From contig JACPPI010000029.1 of NCBI GenBank assembly GCA_016190985.1, positions 18,269 through 82,268 on the forward strand: 64,000 nucleotides of DNA, given 5' to 3'. Below the pieces are notes generated by a model that saw only the letters and a program-made list of their open reading frames with translations, did not search any database and was not told where the DNA came from. Both the position numbers and the translations under genes were made by a program. Every line of letters begins with the position of its first letter. Position 1 is the stretch's first letter. Below, one piece after another: positions 1 to 8,459 of the stretch. This DNA is from Opitutia bacterium (lineage in GTDB: Bacteria; Verrucomicrobiota; Verrucomicrobiia; Opitutales; Opitutaceae).

Positions 1-266
<266 letters not shown>

Positions 267-334
267 TTATCGTTAATCAGTGAATGTAGGTTGGGCTTTG
301 TGTCACGCGTCGGGGTAAACTCCGACCCACAGTT

Positions 335-790
335 TCAATCGGAGGTTCTTTCTGTAGTCACCGGCGTGGCGTCGCCCTTGGCGGCGTTGAGTGCGGCGTG
401 CCAGCCGAGCGTGGCGCATTTGATGCGGGCGGGGAATTGGTGGACGCCGGCAAGCGCGGCGAGGTCGGACATGTCGTCCTCGGCGACCTTCCCGGTGGTC
501 ACCATCTTGTGGAGTCCGGCGTAGATGGCCTCGGCCTCGGCGATGGTCCGACCCTTGAGGTTGAGGGTCATGAGCGAGGCGCTGGCCTGGGAGATGGCGC
601 AGCCGCTGCCCTGGAAGCTGACGTCGGCGATGCGGTCGCCCTCGAGCTTCACGTAAACGGTGATCTGGTCGCCGCACATGGGGTTGTTGCCGGAGCCGAC
701 GCGGTTGGCCGCGGGCAGCACCGAGTAGTTCCGCGGGCGGCGGTTGTGGTCGAGGATGACGGACTGGTAGAGCTCGGTGAGGTCGTGCAT
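335..790 (-). CDS. sufU: SufU-type Fe-S cluster assembly / sulfur transfer protein
   Basis: MHDLTELYQSVILDHNRRPRN...NPMCGDQITVYV...GSGCAISQAS...RIKCATLGW; start moved to internal Met. Confidence 0.92.
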   Translation of the reverse strand: MHDLTELYQSVILDHNRRPRNYSVLPAANRVGSGNNPMCGDQITVYVKLEGDRIADVSFQGSGCAISQASASLMTLNLKGRTIAEAEAIYAGLHKMVTTGKVAEDDMSDLAALAGVHQFPARIKCATLGWHAALNAAKGDATPVTTERTSD

Positions 791-941
791 CGGCCGGAAA
801 GTGAAGGGCGAGGCTACGCCGGCACGCGCGTTTGGCAAACAGAGTTTCGGGCATAACGATCTGTGCCGAGGGTGGAACTCGGCCTCTGGACGGGTTTTCA
901 GAGCGAGCGACAGAGCAACGCGTCTGGAGGCCGCGTTCACC

Positions 942-2999
942 TCACTCCGGCGGCAGGGGCGGGGCGGTCAGGCCGGTGGGCGGGGGCACGACCTCGAGCA
1001 CGCGGGCGATGAGCCGGCGGACGCGCACGACGCCGACGATGCGGCGGCCGGTCTTGTCGGCCACGACGGGGATGGTCTTGAAGCCGTGCTCGCGGAAGGC
1101 GGACGCCGCGACGAGGGCGCTGTCGGTGGCGGCGAGTGCGACGGGGTCCTTCTTCATGAAGTCGGCGAGCGGGGTTTCGGGTTTCACGCCGCTGTTCTGG
1201 GCTCGGAGCAGGTCGGTCAGCGTGATCATGCCGTCGAGCCGCGCGCCGTCGGGCGAGACGAAGAAGAAGTCGGACGGGTGCCGGGCGAACTGGTGGGTGA
1301 CCTCGAAGAGCGAGTCGGTGGGCTTGAGCAGCGGGGTGGGGGCCGGGTCGATGAACTCCGCCAGTTGGAACTGCCGCAGGGCGGCGAGCACGGCGGGGCG
1401 CTCCTGCCAGGCGGCGGAGGAACGGCGGGTGATGGCGGCGGTGAGCGCGGCGCGGAGCGGCGCGAGGGACTTGGAGATGGTGGTGAAGACGTTGCGGCCC
1501 ATGACGACGACACCGACGGGCGTGCGGGCCCGGACCGAGGCGGCACGCGGCTGGTTGCTGAGCAGCGCCTGCTCGCCGAAGAAGTTGCCCACGCCGAGCG
1601 TGGCGATGACCTCGCCCTCGGGTTTCTCGGGCGAGGCGCGCACGATCTCCACCTCGCCCGACTCGATGACGTAGAAGCCCGACGGCGGCTCGCCCTGCTT
1701 GATGATGTAGTCGCCCGGCTCGTAGTGCGCGTGCGAGACGCGCTCGGTGACGTCGGTCTTGATGCAGCTGAGGTCGCGGGGGAAGATGAGCAACCAGGCC
1801 CAATCGAAGCCGACCTGCACGCGGCGCGACCACGACGGGAGTTTGAAAAGATAGACGCCGCGCCAGGCGAACCAGGCGAGGAAGCCGGAGAGCCTGAAGC
1901 CAAACATCTCGGCCACGGCGCTGTGACCGCCGATGGAGCAGAGCTGGCCGAGCACCTTGAAGGAGAACGGACGCGTGGGCTCGCCCGCGAGGGTGCGGAC
2001 GATGTTGGCGGCGCACTGCCGGCCCTGCCGCTCGGCGAACTGGCCGGTGGGCGGCGAGGGCTGGGCGTCGTGGGCGTTGAGGATGTTGGCGCAGTCGCCG
2101 ATGGCCCAGGCGTTGGCGCGGCCGCGCAGCCGCATGTCGGTCTCGGTGAGGATGCGGCCTTTTTCCTTGGGCGTGTCGAGCCGGTCGACGACCGGCGCGG
2201 TGGTGCTGCCGATGGTGCAGACGATGGTGCCGCCGCGCACGAAGCCGTCCTTCAGGCCCACGCCCTCGCCGGTGGCGAGCATCACGCGGGCGTTGAGCCG
2301 CATGGTGACGCCGGCCTGCTCCATTTTCTTCCGGGCGAACTCGCGGAGCTGCGGGCTGATCTCGGGCAGCAACTGGTCGCGCGAGTGGATGAGCGTGACG
2401 GTGACATCCTCGGCGCTGATCTTGGAATAGAACCGCAGGCTGGAGCGGACGAGGTCGTTGATCTCGCCGGCGGTCTCGACGCCGCTGTAGCCGCCGCCCA
2501 CGACGACGAAGGACAGATACCAGCGCCGCTTCACCGGGTCGTCGCAGACCTCGGCCTTTTCCATCGAGGAGAGGATGTGGGTGCGCAGGACGGCGGCGTC
2601 GCCGACGGTTTTCAGGGGGAACGCGTGGTCCGCCATGCCGGGCACGACGTTGAGGTTGGAGATGTTGCCGCAGGCGATGACCACGTGGTCGTAGTCGAGG
2701 TGGCGCGGCTGGCCGTCGTGGCTCTCGAATTCGATGCGGCTGCCGGCGAGGTCGACATTGCGGACCTCCTCGGTGCGGCACTGGACGCGCGGCAGGAGCT
2801 GGCGCAGGGGGACGATGACATCGTCGAGGCTCAGCGACGAGCCGACGGCATCGGCCAGCAACGGGCTGAAGACGAGGTGGTTTTCCTTGTTGAAGAGGAC
2901 CAGCTCCGCGTCGCCGCCGCGCAGGTGCGCGGACAGGGTCTGGGCACACTTCACCCCGCCGAAGCCTCCGCCGATGATGACAATGCGTTTTGCAGGCAT
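942..2999 (-). CDS. NAD(P)/FAD-dependent type II NADH dehydrogenase fused to cyclic-nucleotide-binding domain and C-terminal CBS-like region
   Basis: MPAKRIVIIGGGFGGVKCAQTL, VVVGGGYSGVETAGE, AWAIGDCA (NDH-2); YEPGDYIIKQGEPPSGFYVIESGEVEIV...NFFGEQALL (cNMP fold); DFMKKDPVALAATDSALVAASAFREHGFKTIPVV (CBS-like). Confidence 0.85.
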   Translation of the reverse strand: MPAKRIVIIGGGFGGVKCAQTLSAHLRGGDAELVLFNKENHLVFSPLLADAVGSSLSLDDVIVPLRQLLPRVQCRTEEVRNVDLAGSRIEFESHDGQPRHLDYDHVVIACGNISNLNVVPGMADHAFPLKTVGDAAVLRTHILSSMEKAEVCDDPVKRRWYLSFVVVGGGYSGVETAGEINDLVRSSLRFYSKISAEDVTVTLIHSRDQLLPEISPQLREFARKKMEQAGVTMRLNARVMLATGEGVGLKDGFVRGGTIVCTIGSTTAPVVDRLDTPKEKGRILTETDMRLRGRANAWAIGDCANILNAHDAQPSPPTGQFAERQGRQCAANIVRTLAGEPTRPFSFKVLGQLCSIGGHSAVAEMFGFRLSGFLAWFAWRGVYLFKLPSWSRRVQVGFDWAWLLIFPRDLSCIKTDVTERVSHAHYEPGDYIIKQGEPPSGFYVIESGEVEIVRASPEKPEGEVIATLGVGNFFGEQALLSNQPRAASVRARTPVGVVVMGRNVFTTISKSLAPLRAALTAAITRRSSAAWQERPAVLAALRQFQLAEFIDPAPTPLLKPTDSLFEVTHQFARHPSDFFFVSPDGARLDGMITLTDLLRAQNSGVKPETPLADFMKKDPVALAATDSALVAASAFREHGFKTIPVVADKTGRRIVGVVRVRRLIARVLEVVPPPTGLTAPPLPPE

Positions 3000-3166
3000 G
3001 GGGTGGTGCGAGGCCAGTGTGCCCCGGGCTATTCCCAAGGCAATACGCGGTTGGGCTACTCCACGGTCATGTGTGAGGCCCTCCTTCGCCAAGGCTTCAG
3101 CCGTCACCCTGCGGGCTATGGCTGACGAGACGGAGGGCAGTTTTCTTTCGGTTCCCGAAAGAAGGC

Positions 3167-3256
3167 TGGCGGAGAGGGGGGGATTCGAACCCCCGATAGC
3201 CTTGCGGCTATACGTGCTTTCCAAGCACGCGCATTCGACCACTCTGCCACCTCTCC
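3167..3256 (-). tRNA. tRNA-Ser (GGA), 3' CCA encoded
   Basis: Reverse complement GGAGAGGTGGCAGAGTGGTCGAATGCGCGTGCTTGGAAAGCACG...GGGGGTTCGAATCCCCCCCTCTCCGCCA; long variable arm and acceptor stem pair. Confidence 0.95.
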
Positions 3257-3401
3257 GTGTTCGCGAAAGGGTCGAGTTAAGTTAATAGTCGCCGCTGCGG
3301 TCAACGGTAATTCCCCGCCGGAAATTTTCTCCGCAATAAGGCCGAAAGCGCCTTGCGTGAGGGGGGTGCGGTGGTAGCTTGGGTCGATTTTTTACACGCC
3401 C

Positions 3402-3911
3402 ATGGTCAACGCCAACCCGGAGCTCGCCTATAACAGCAAAATCGAGGGTGACATCACCGTCACCCGGGCCGATGCCGCGATCAACTGGCTGCGGACAAAC
3501 TCCATGTGGCCGATGCCAATGGGCCTGGCCTGCTGTGCGATCGAGCTGATGGCTTCGGCCGCCAGCCGGTTCGACATCGCCCGCTTCGGGGCCGAGGTCA
3601 TGCGCTTCTCCCCCCGCCAGTCGGACTGCATGATCGTGGCCGGCACCGTCACCTACAAGATGGCCCCGGTGGTCCGGCGCATCTATGACCAGATGGCCGC
3701 CCCGAAATGGGTCATCGCGATGGGGGCCTGCGCCAGTTCGGGCGGCATGTATCGGAGCTACGCCACCCTGCAGGGTGTCGACCGCATCATCCCGGTGGAT
3801 GTCTACATCAGCGGCTGTCCGCCGCGCCCCGAGGCCCTGCTCGACGCCCTCATGAAGTTGCAAACCAAGGTGCGCGGCGAGCGCTCCTGCGCAAAACTCC
3901 TCAGCGCCTGA
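3402..3911 (+). CDS. nuoB: NADH-quinone oxidoreductase subunit B
   Basis: [52 protein letters not shown]. Confidence 0.97.
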   Translation: MVNANPELAYNSKIEGDITVTRADAAINWLRTNSMWPMPMGLACCAIELMASAASRFDIARFGAEVMRFSPRQSDCMIVAGTVTYKMAPVVRRIYDQMAAPKWVIAMGACASSGGMYRSYATLQGVDRIIPVDVYISGCPPRPEALLDALMKLQTKVRGERSCAKLLSA

Positions 3912-3927
3912 CGACTCCGCTGCGCGC

Positions 3928-4548
3928 ATGACCACCGACGTCGACCTTCCGACCGCCGTCAGCCGGCAATTCCCCTCGGCCGCGCCGCGTCCGAGCCTGG
4001 ACTGCCCGGCTTTCAACGTCCCGGCCGGCGAGGCCCTCGCGCTGCTGCAATACCTGCGCGACGCCCAAGCTTGCGATTTCCTGATGGACCTGACCGCGAT
4101 CGACGGGAGCGCCGGGCAATCCCCGCGCTTCACCGTGGTCTGGCACCTCTATTCCAGCACCAAGCACACCTACGTCCGCGTCGCGGCCCCCTGCGCCACC
4201 GACGCCGAGCCGGCGATGCCGACCGCCACGCGCCTGTGGGCGGGGGCCGACTGGCACGAGCGCGAGGTCTACGACATGTTTGGCATCAAGTTCACCGGCC
4301 ACCCCGACCTGCGCCGCATCCTGATGTGGGACGCCTATCCGTATTTCCCGCTCCGCAAGGAATTCCCGCTCGCCGGACTGCCGACCGAGATGTCCGACGC
4401 CGACATCAACGCCGAGACCGGCGTGGGCGTCATCTCCGCCCCGATGGCCGGCGGGCCGTTCGTGGCCACCCCGGGCGAGCCGATGAGCGCCGCCGAGCCG
4501 CGCGCCAAGGACGAGGCGTGGAACGAAAAAAAGGAGAAGCCAGAATGA
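3928..4548 (+). CDS. nuoC: NADH-quinone oxidoreductase subunit C
   Basis: Between nuoB and nuoD; WHEREVYDMFGIKFTGHPDLRRILM motif. Confidence 0.96.
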   Translation: MTTDVDLPTAVSRQFPSAAPRPSLDCPAFNVPAGEALALLQYLRDAQACDFLMDLTAIDGSAGQSPRFTVVWHLYSSTKHTYVRVAAPCATDAEPAMPTATRLWAGADWHEREVYDMFGIKFTGHPDLRRILMWDAYPYFPLRKEFPLAGLPTEMSDADINAETGVGVISAPMAGGPFVATPGEPMSAAEPRAKDEAWNEKKEKPE

Positions 4549-4799
4549 GCAATGGGCATGAAGAGATGATTTTGGAATTAGCACGGAAACTGAAAGCAGC
4601 ACACGTTTCTTACCGAGAACATGTCACGCTTCCGCATGCATACAATTCGACCACCAAGCACCTGCCAAAAGAGCACATTGGAGAGTTCTGGATCGAGATG
4701 GCGCAAAGCGTGATCGATTATGATCTAAGTCTGAAGCGTAGCTGGTCCGCTAATGCGGGCGACTTGAAAGGTAATCCGGAAGGCGAGAAACCCGAGTAA
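4545..4799 (+). CDS. Hypothetical 84-aa protein between nuoC and nuoD
   Basis: ATGA overlap with nuoC, ends just before nuoD start; visibly more AT-rich than its neighbours. Confidence 0.6.
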   Translation: MSNGHEEMILELARKLKAAHVSYREHVTLPHAYNSTTKHLPKEHIGEFWIEMAQSVIDYDLSLKRSWSANAGDLKGNPEGEKPE

Positions 4800-4800
4800 C

Positions 4801-6033
4801 ATGGCCGCCGATTTCTCATTTCCCGATGCCGCCGCGAAGGCCGCGACTCTCCCCAAGGAGTTCGACTCGGAAAAGATGTCGCTCTCGATGGGCCCGTCGC
4901 ACCCGTCCACCCATGGCGTGCTGCGCATCCAGTTCGAGCTCGACGGCGAGATGGTGACCAAGGCCGACCCGGTCATCGGCTACCTGCACCGGGGGGACGA
5001 GAAGATCGCCGAGAACATGACCTACAACCAGTTCGTGCCCTACACGGACCGCCTGGACTACATCGCCCCGCTGGCGAACAACATGGCCTACGCCATCGCG
5101 GTCGAGCGCCTGGCCGGCCTCGAGGTGCCGGCCCGCTGCCAGGCGATCCGCGTCCTCACCGCCGAGATGGCGCGGGTGTCGTCGCACCTGATGGGCCTCG
5201 GCGCCTACGGCATCGATGTGGGCGCGTGGACCGTGTTCATGTATTGCTTCGAGGAGCGCGAGAAACTCTACAAGCTCTTCGAGGAGCTGACCGGCGCCCG
5301 CTTCACCACCAGCTACACCCGCATCGGCGGCCTGCAACGGGACGTGCCCGCCGGCTGGACGCGAAAGGTGGACGCGTTCTGCGACCAGTTCCTGCCGATC
5401 CTCGAGGAGATCCTCTCGCTGCTCTCGCGCAACAAGATCTTCCTCGACCGCACGGTCGACATCGGCGTCATCTCGCCGGCCGACGCCGTCGCCTACGGCC
5501 TGACCGGCCCGAACCTGCGCGGCTCCGGCGTGCCGAACGATCTCCGCAAGGACCGGCCTTATTCCGGCTACGGGCAATACGAGTTCGACGTGCCCGTCGG
5601 CTCGAAGGGCGACTGCTACGACCGCTACCTCTGCCGTGGCGAGGAGATGAAGCAGTCCGTCCGCATCATCCGGCAGATCGTGAAGAATTTCCCGGGCGGC
5701 GACTGGTATGCGAAGGACGCGCGCAAGATCTTCGCCCCGCCGAAGGACAAGGTGCTCACCTCGATGGAGGAGCTGATCAACAACTTCATGATCGTGACCG
5801 AGGGCCCGCAGATGCCGGCCGGCGAGGTCTACTTCGAGGCCGAGAACCCGAAGGGCGTGCTCGGCTTCTACATCGTGAGCAAGGGCGGCGGCGTGCCCTA
5901 CCGCCTGAAGATCCGCAGCCCCTCGTTCTGCAATCTGTCCATCCTGCCCAAGCTCTGCGTCGGCCATCTCGTGTCCGACGTCGTCTCCATCCTCGGCTCG
6001 CTCGACTTCGTCATGGGCGAGTGCGACCGGTGA
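4801..6033 (+). CDS. nuoD: NADH-quinone oxidoreductase subunit D
   Basis: MGPSHPSTHGVLRI, GYLHRGDEKIAENMTYNQ, PSFCNLSIL, SLDFVMGECDR. Confidence 0.97.
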   Translation: MAADFSFPDAAAKAATLPKEFDSEKMSLSMGPSHPSTHGVLRIQFELDGEMVTKADPVIGYLHRGDEKIAENMTYNQFVPYTDRLDYIAPLANNMAYAIAVERLAGLEVPARCQAIRVLTAEMARVSSHLMGLGAYGIDVGAWTVFMYCFEEREKLYKLFEELTGARFTTSYTRIGGLQRDVPAGWTRKVDAFCDQFLPILEEILSLLSRNKIFLDRTVDIGVISPADAVAYGLTGPNLRGSGVPNDLRKDRPYSGYGQYEFDVPVGSKGDCYDRYLCRGEEMKQSVRIIRQIVKNFPGGDWYAKDARKIFAPPKDKVLTSMEELINNFMIVTEGPQMPAGEVYFEAENPKGVLGFYIVSKGGGVPYRLKIRSPSFCNLSILPKLCVGHLVSDVVSILGSLDFVMGECDR

Positions 6034-6037
6034 TGAC

Positions 6038-6168
6038 AGTAGCGAGCATCGAGTAGCGAGTAGTGAGCATGATCAAACCAAACACAGTCACCAATCTTCA
6101 CCCGCTCAGCGGAGTTTCGCGGCTGGCCTTTCTTCTGCTCGCTAGCCGCTACTCGCTACCCGCTACTT
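6038..6168. repeat. Intergenic long inverted repeat, AGTAGCGAG-type arms (nuoD-nuoE)
   Basis: agtagcgagcatcgagtagcgagtagtgagca ... tgctcgctagccgctactcgctacccgctact. Confidence 0.85.
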
Positions 6169-6175
6169 CCCAGCG

Positions 6176-6670
6176 ATGAATCTCAAGCCCGCCACGCTCC
6201 AGCAGATCGACGAGGTCATCACCCATTATCCGGTGAAGCGCAGCGCCGCGCTGCCGCTGCTGCACCTGGTGCAGGAGGACGCCGGCTGGATCTCCCCCGA
6301 GGCCATGGAGTGGATCGCGCAAAAACTCGGGCTGCAGCCGATCAACGTCTACGAGCTGGTCACCTTCTACCCGATGTTCCGGCAAAAACCGATCGGCCGC
6401 CGCCACATCAAGGTCTGCCGCACGCTCTCGTGCGCGCTCACGGGCGGCTACAAGGTGTGCGAGCAGTTTCAGCGGGAGTTCGGCTGCCATACCGGCGGGG
6501 TCTCGGCCGACGGCGAGGTGACGGTTGATTTTGTCGAGTGCCTGGCGAGCTGCGGCACCGGCCCGGTGGTCATGATCGACGACGACCTCCACGAGAAAGT
6601 CGATGCCGCCAAGGTGAAGGCCTTGAGCGACCAAATCAGAACCGCGGCCTCCGGCCGCCCGGCCCCATGA
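6176..6670 (+). CDS. nuoE: NADH-quinone oxidoreductase subunit E
   Basis: VYELVTFYPMFRQKPIGRRHIKVCRTLSCAL; VDFVECLASCGTGPVVMIDDDLHEKV. Confidence 0.96.
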   Translation: MNLKPATLQQIDEVITHYPVKRSAALPLLHLVQEDAGWISPEAMEWIAQKLGLQPINVYELVTFYPMFRQKPIGRRHIKVCRTLSCALTGGYKVCEQFQREFGCHTGGVSADGEVTVDFVECLASCGTGPVVMIDDDLHEKVDAAKVKALSDQIRTAASGRPAP

Positions 6671-6990
6671 AGAAACACCGCATCCTCAGCGTCCCGCCGA
6701 TCCGCTTCGGCATCGTGCTCGCCCTGATCAACGGCTTCGCCGGCATGATCCTGGCCCCGCTCCTCCTCATCACGCTCGGCATCGCGTTCACCGCCACGGA
6801 AAGCGGCGTCGTGATTGTGCCCAAGATTTTCCCGACCGTCCCCTGGTTCCTCGCCGGCGGCCTGGCCATCTTCACGCCTGTCATCAACGCCGTCGGCGGC
6901 TTCCTCGCCGGCGTGCTCATCGCCACGGTCTACAATTTCTCCGCCCGCTGGACGGGCGGCATCGAGATCGTCCTCGACGAGAAGCCCTGA
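6667..6990 (+). CDS. Small predicted membrane protein (hypothetical) inside nuo operon
   Basis: ATGA overlap with nuoE; hydrophobic segments LINGFAGMILAPLLLITLGIAF and WFLAGGLAIFTPVINAVGGFLAGVLIATVY. Confidence 0.7.
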   Translation: MKKHRILSVPPIRFGIVLALINGFAGMILAPLLLITLGIAFTATESGVVIVPKIFPTVPWFLAGGLAIFTPVINAVGGFLAGVLIATVYNFSARWTGGIEIVLDEKP

Positions 6991-6993
6991 CCC

Positions 6994-8352
6994 ATGCCCG
7001 CCCCGCAACAACGCCGCCTGATCTTCGCCCACATCGACGAGCCGGGCTACAGCAACGACCTCGCGTGCTACCTCCGGCACGGCGGCTACGCGGTCATGAA
7101 GCAGGCGTTCGCGCGCAAGCCCGAGGAGCTGATCGACGAGGTGAAGAAATCCGGCCTGCGCGGCCGGGGCGGCGCGGGTTTCCCCTGCGGCGTCAAATGG
7201 ACCCTCGTCGACCGCAAGAGCGGCAAGCCGATCTACCTCATCGTCAACGCCGACGAGTCCGAGCCCGGCACCTTCAAGGACCGTTGCATCATCCACCAGG
7301 ACCCGCACCAGCTCATCGAGGGCACGATGATCTCCTGTTTCGCGAACAACGTGAAGCAGGCCTACATCTACATCCGCGGCGAGATGCCGCACGGCGCGCG
7401 CATCCTGGAAAAAGCCATCGCCGAGGCCCGCGCGGCCAACCTTGTCGGCCAAAACATCCTCGGGTCGAACTACAGCTGCGAGATCTATGTCCACCGCGGC
7501 GCCGGCGCCTACATCTGCGGCGAGGAGACCGGCCTGATCGAGTCGCTCGAGGGCAAGCGCGCCCACCCGCGCATCAAGCCGCCGTATTTCCCCGCCGTGC
7601 TCGGCCTCTACCAGTGCCCGACCATCGTCAACAACGTCGAGACCCTCTGCCACGTGAAGCACATCGCCGACATGGGCGGCGAGGCCTACACCAAGATCGG
7701 CACGCCCAACAACACCGGCACGCGCATCTTCTGCGTCTCCGGCCATGTGCAGCGTCCGGGCCACTACGAGTTCGAGTGCGGCAGGATCACGCTGGGCCAG
7801 TTGCTCAACGACGTCTGCGGCGGCCCGCGGCCCGGCCGCACCTTCAAGGCCGTCATCCCCGGCGGCTCGTCGGCCAAGATCATGCGCTTCGGCGAGCGCT
7901 ACAAGGGCAAGCGCAAGGTCGGCGCCGAGATGGTGGACTACGACTGGGGCGTCGAGGATGTCCCGATGGACTTCGATTCGCTCGGCATGATCGGCACGAT
8001 GGGCGGCTCCGGCGGCGTCATCGTGATGGACGACTCGGTCAACATGGTCGAGGCGCTGGCCAACATCAACGCGTTCTACTCGCACGAGAGCTGCGGCCAG
8101 TGCACGCCCTGCCGCGAGGGCTCGCTGTGGATGAAGAAGATCACCACGCGCATGGTCCACGGCGACGCGCGCGAGCAGGACGCCGCCCTGCTCAAGGGCG
8201 TGGCCGACCAGATCCCCGGCCGCACCATCTGCGCCTTCGGCGAGGCCTGCTCGTGGCCCACCCAGAGCTTCCTCGCGAAGTTCGGCGACGAGTTCAAAAA
8301 CTACCACGAGATGAAGAAGACCGCGGCACCCTCGGCCGCCCCGCTCATCTGA
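6994..8352 (+). CDS. nuoF: NADH-quinone oxidoreductase subunit F
   Basis: GLRGRGGAGFPCGVKW, NADESEPGTFKDR, GAYICGEETGLIESLEG, SCGQCTPCREGS. Confidence 0.97.
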   Translation: MPAPQQRRLIFAHIDEPGYSNDLACYLRHGGYAVMKQAFARKPEELIDEVKKSGLRGRGGAGFPCGVKWTLVDRKSGKPIYLIVNADESEPGTFKDRCIIHQDPHQLIEGTMISCFANNVKQAYIYIRGEMPHGARILEKAIAEARAANLVGQNILGSNYSCEIYVHRGAGAYICGEETGLIESLEGKRAHPRIKPPYFPAVLGLYQCPTIVNNVETLCHVKHIADMGGEAYTKIGTPNNTGTRIFCVSGHVQRPGHYEFECGRITLGQLLNDVCGGPRPGRTFKAVIPGGSSAKIMRFGERYKGKRKVGAEMVDYDWGVEDVPMDFDSLGMIGTMGGSGGVIVMDDSVNMVEALANINAFYSHESCGQCTPCREGSLWMKKITTRMVHGDAREQDAALLKGVADQIPGRTICAFGEACSWPTQSFLAKFGDEFKNYHEMKKTAAPSAAPLI

Positions 8353-8360
8353 TCTTTTCA

Positions 8361-8438
8361 ACCACGAATGGACACGAATACACACGAATCAAGCGAGACC
8401 AGGAAGGCATCCCTGACCCATTCGTGTCTCTTCGTGGT
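8361..8438. repeat. Intergenic inverted repeat, CCACGAAT/CACGGAT-type arms (nuoF-nuoG)
   Basis: accacgaatggacacgaat ... attcgtgtctcttcgtggt. Confidence 0.88.
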
Positions 8439-8459
8439 TTCTAATCCTTCTTTCCAGAG

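Noticed and set aside
777-3125. 782-aa plus-strand ORF
   Set aside because: Antisense shadow of the NDH-2 fusion gene; composition is D/E/G/A-rich and has no recognisable motifs.
3141-3166. Intrinsic terminator downstream of tRNA-Ser
   Set aside because: TTCTTTCGG-GAA-CCGAAAGAA hairpin exists but has no T-tract, so it was not called.
3116-3304. 62-aa minus ORF across the tRNA
   Set aside because: Reads through tRNA-Ser; translation EHGEVAEWSNARAWKARIAARLSGVRIPPSPP is the usual artefact of tRNA-Ser genes.
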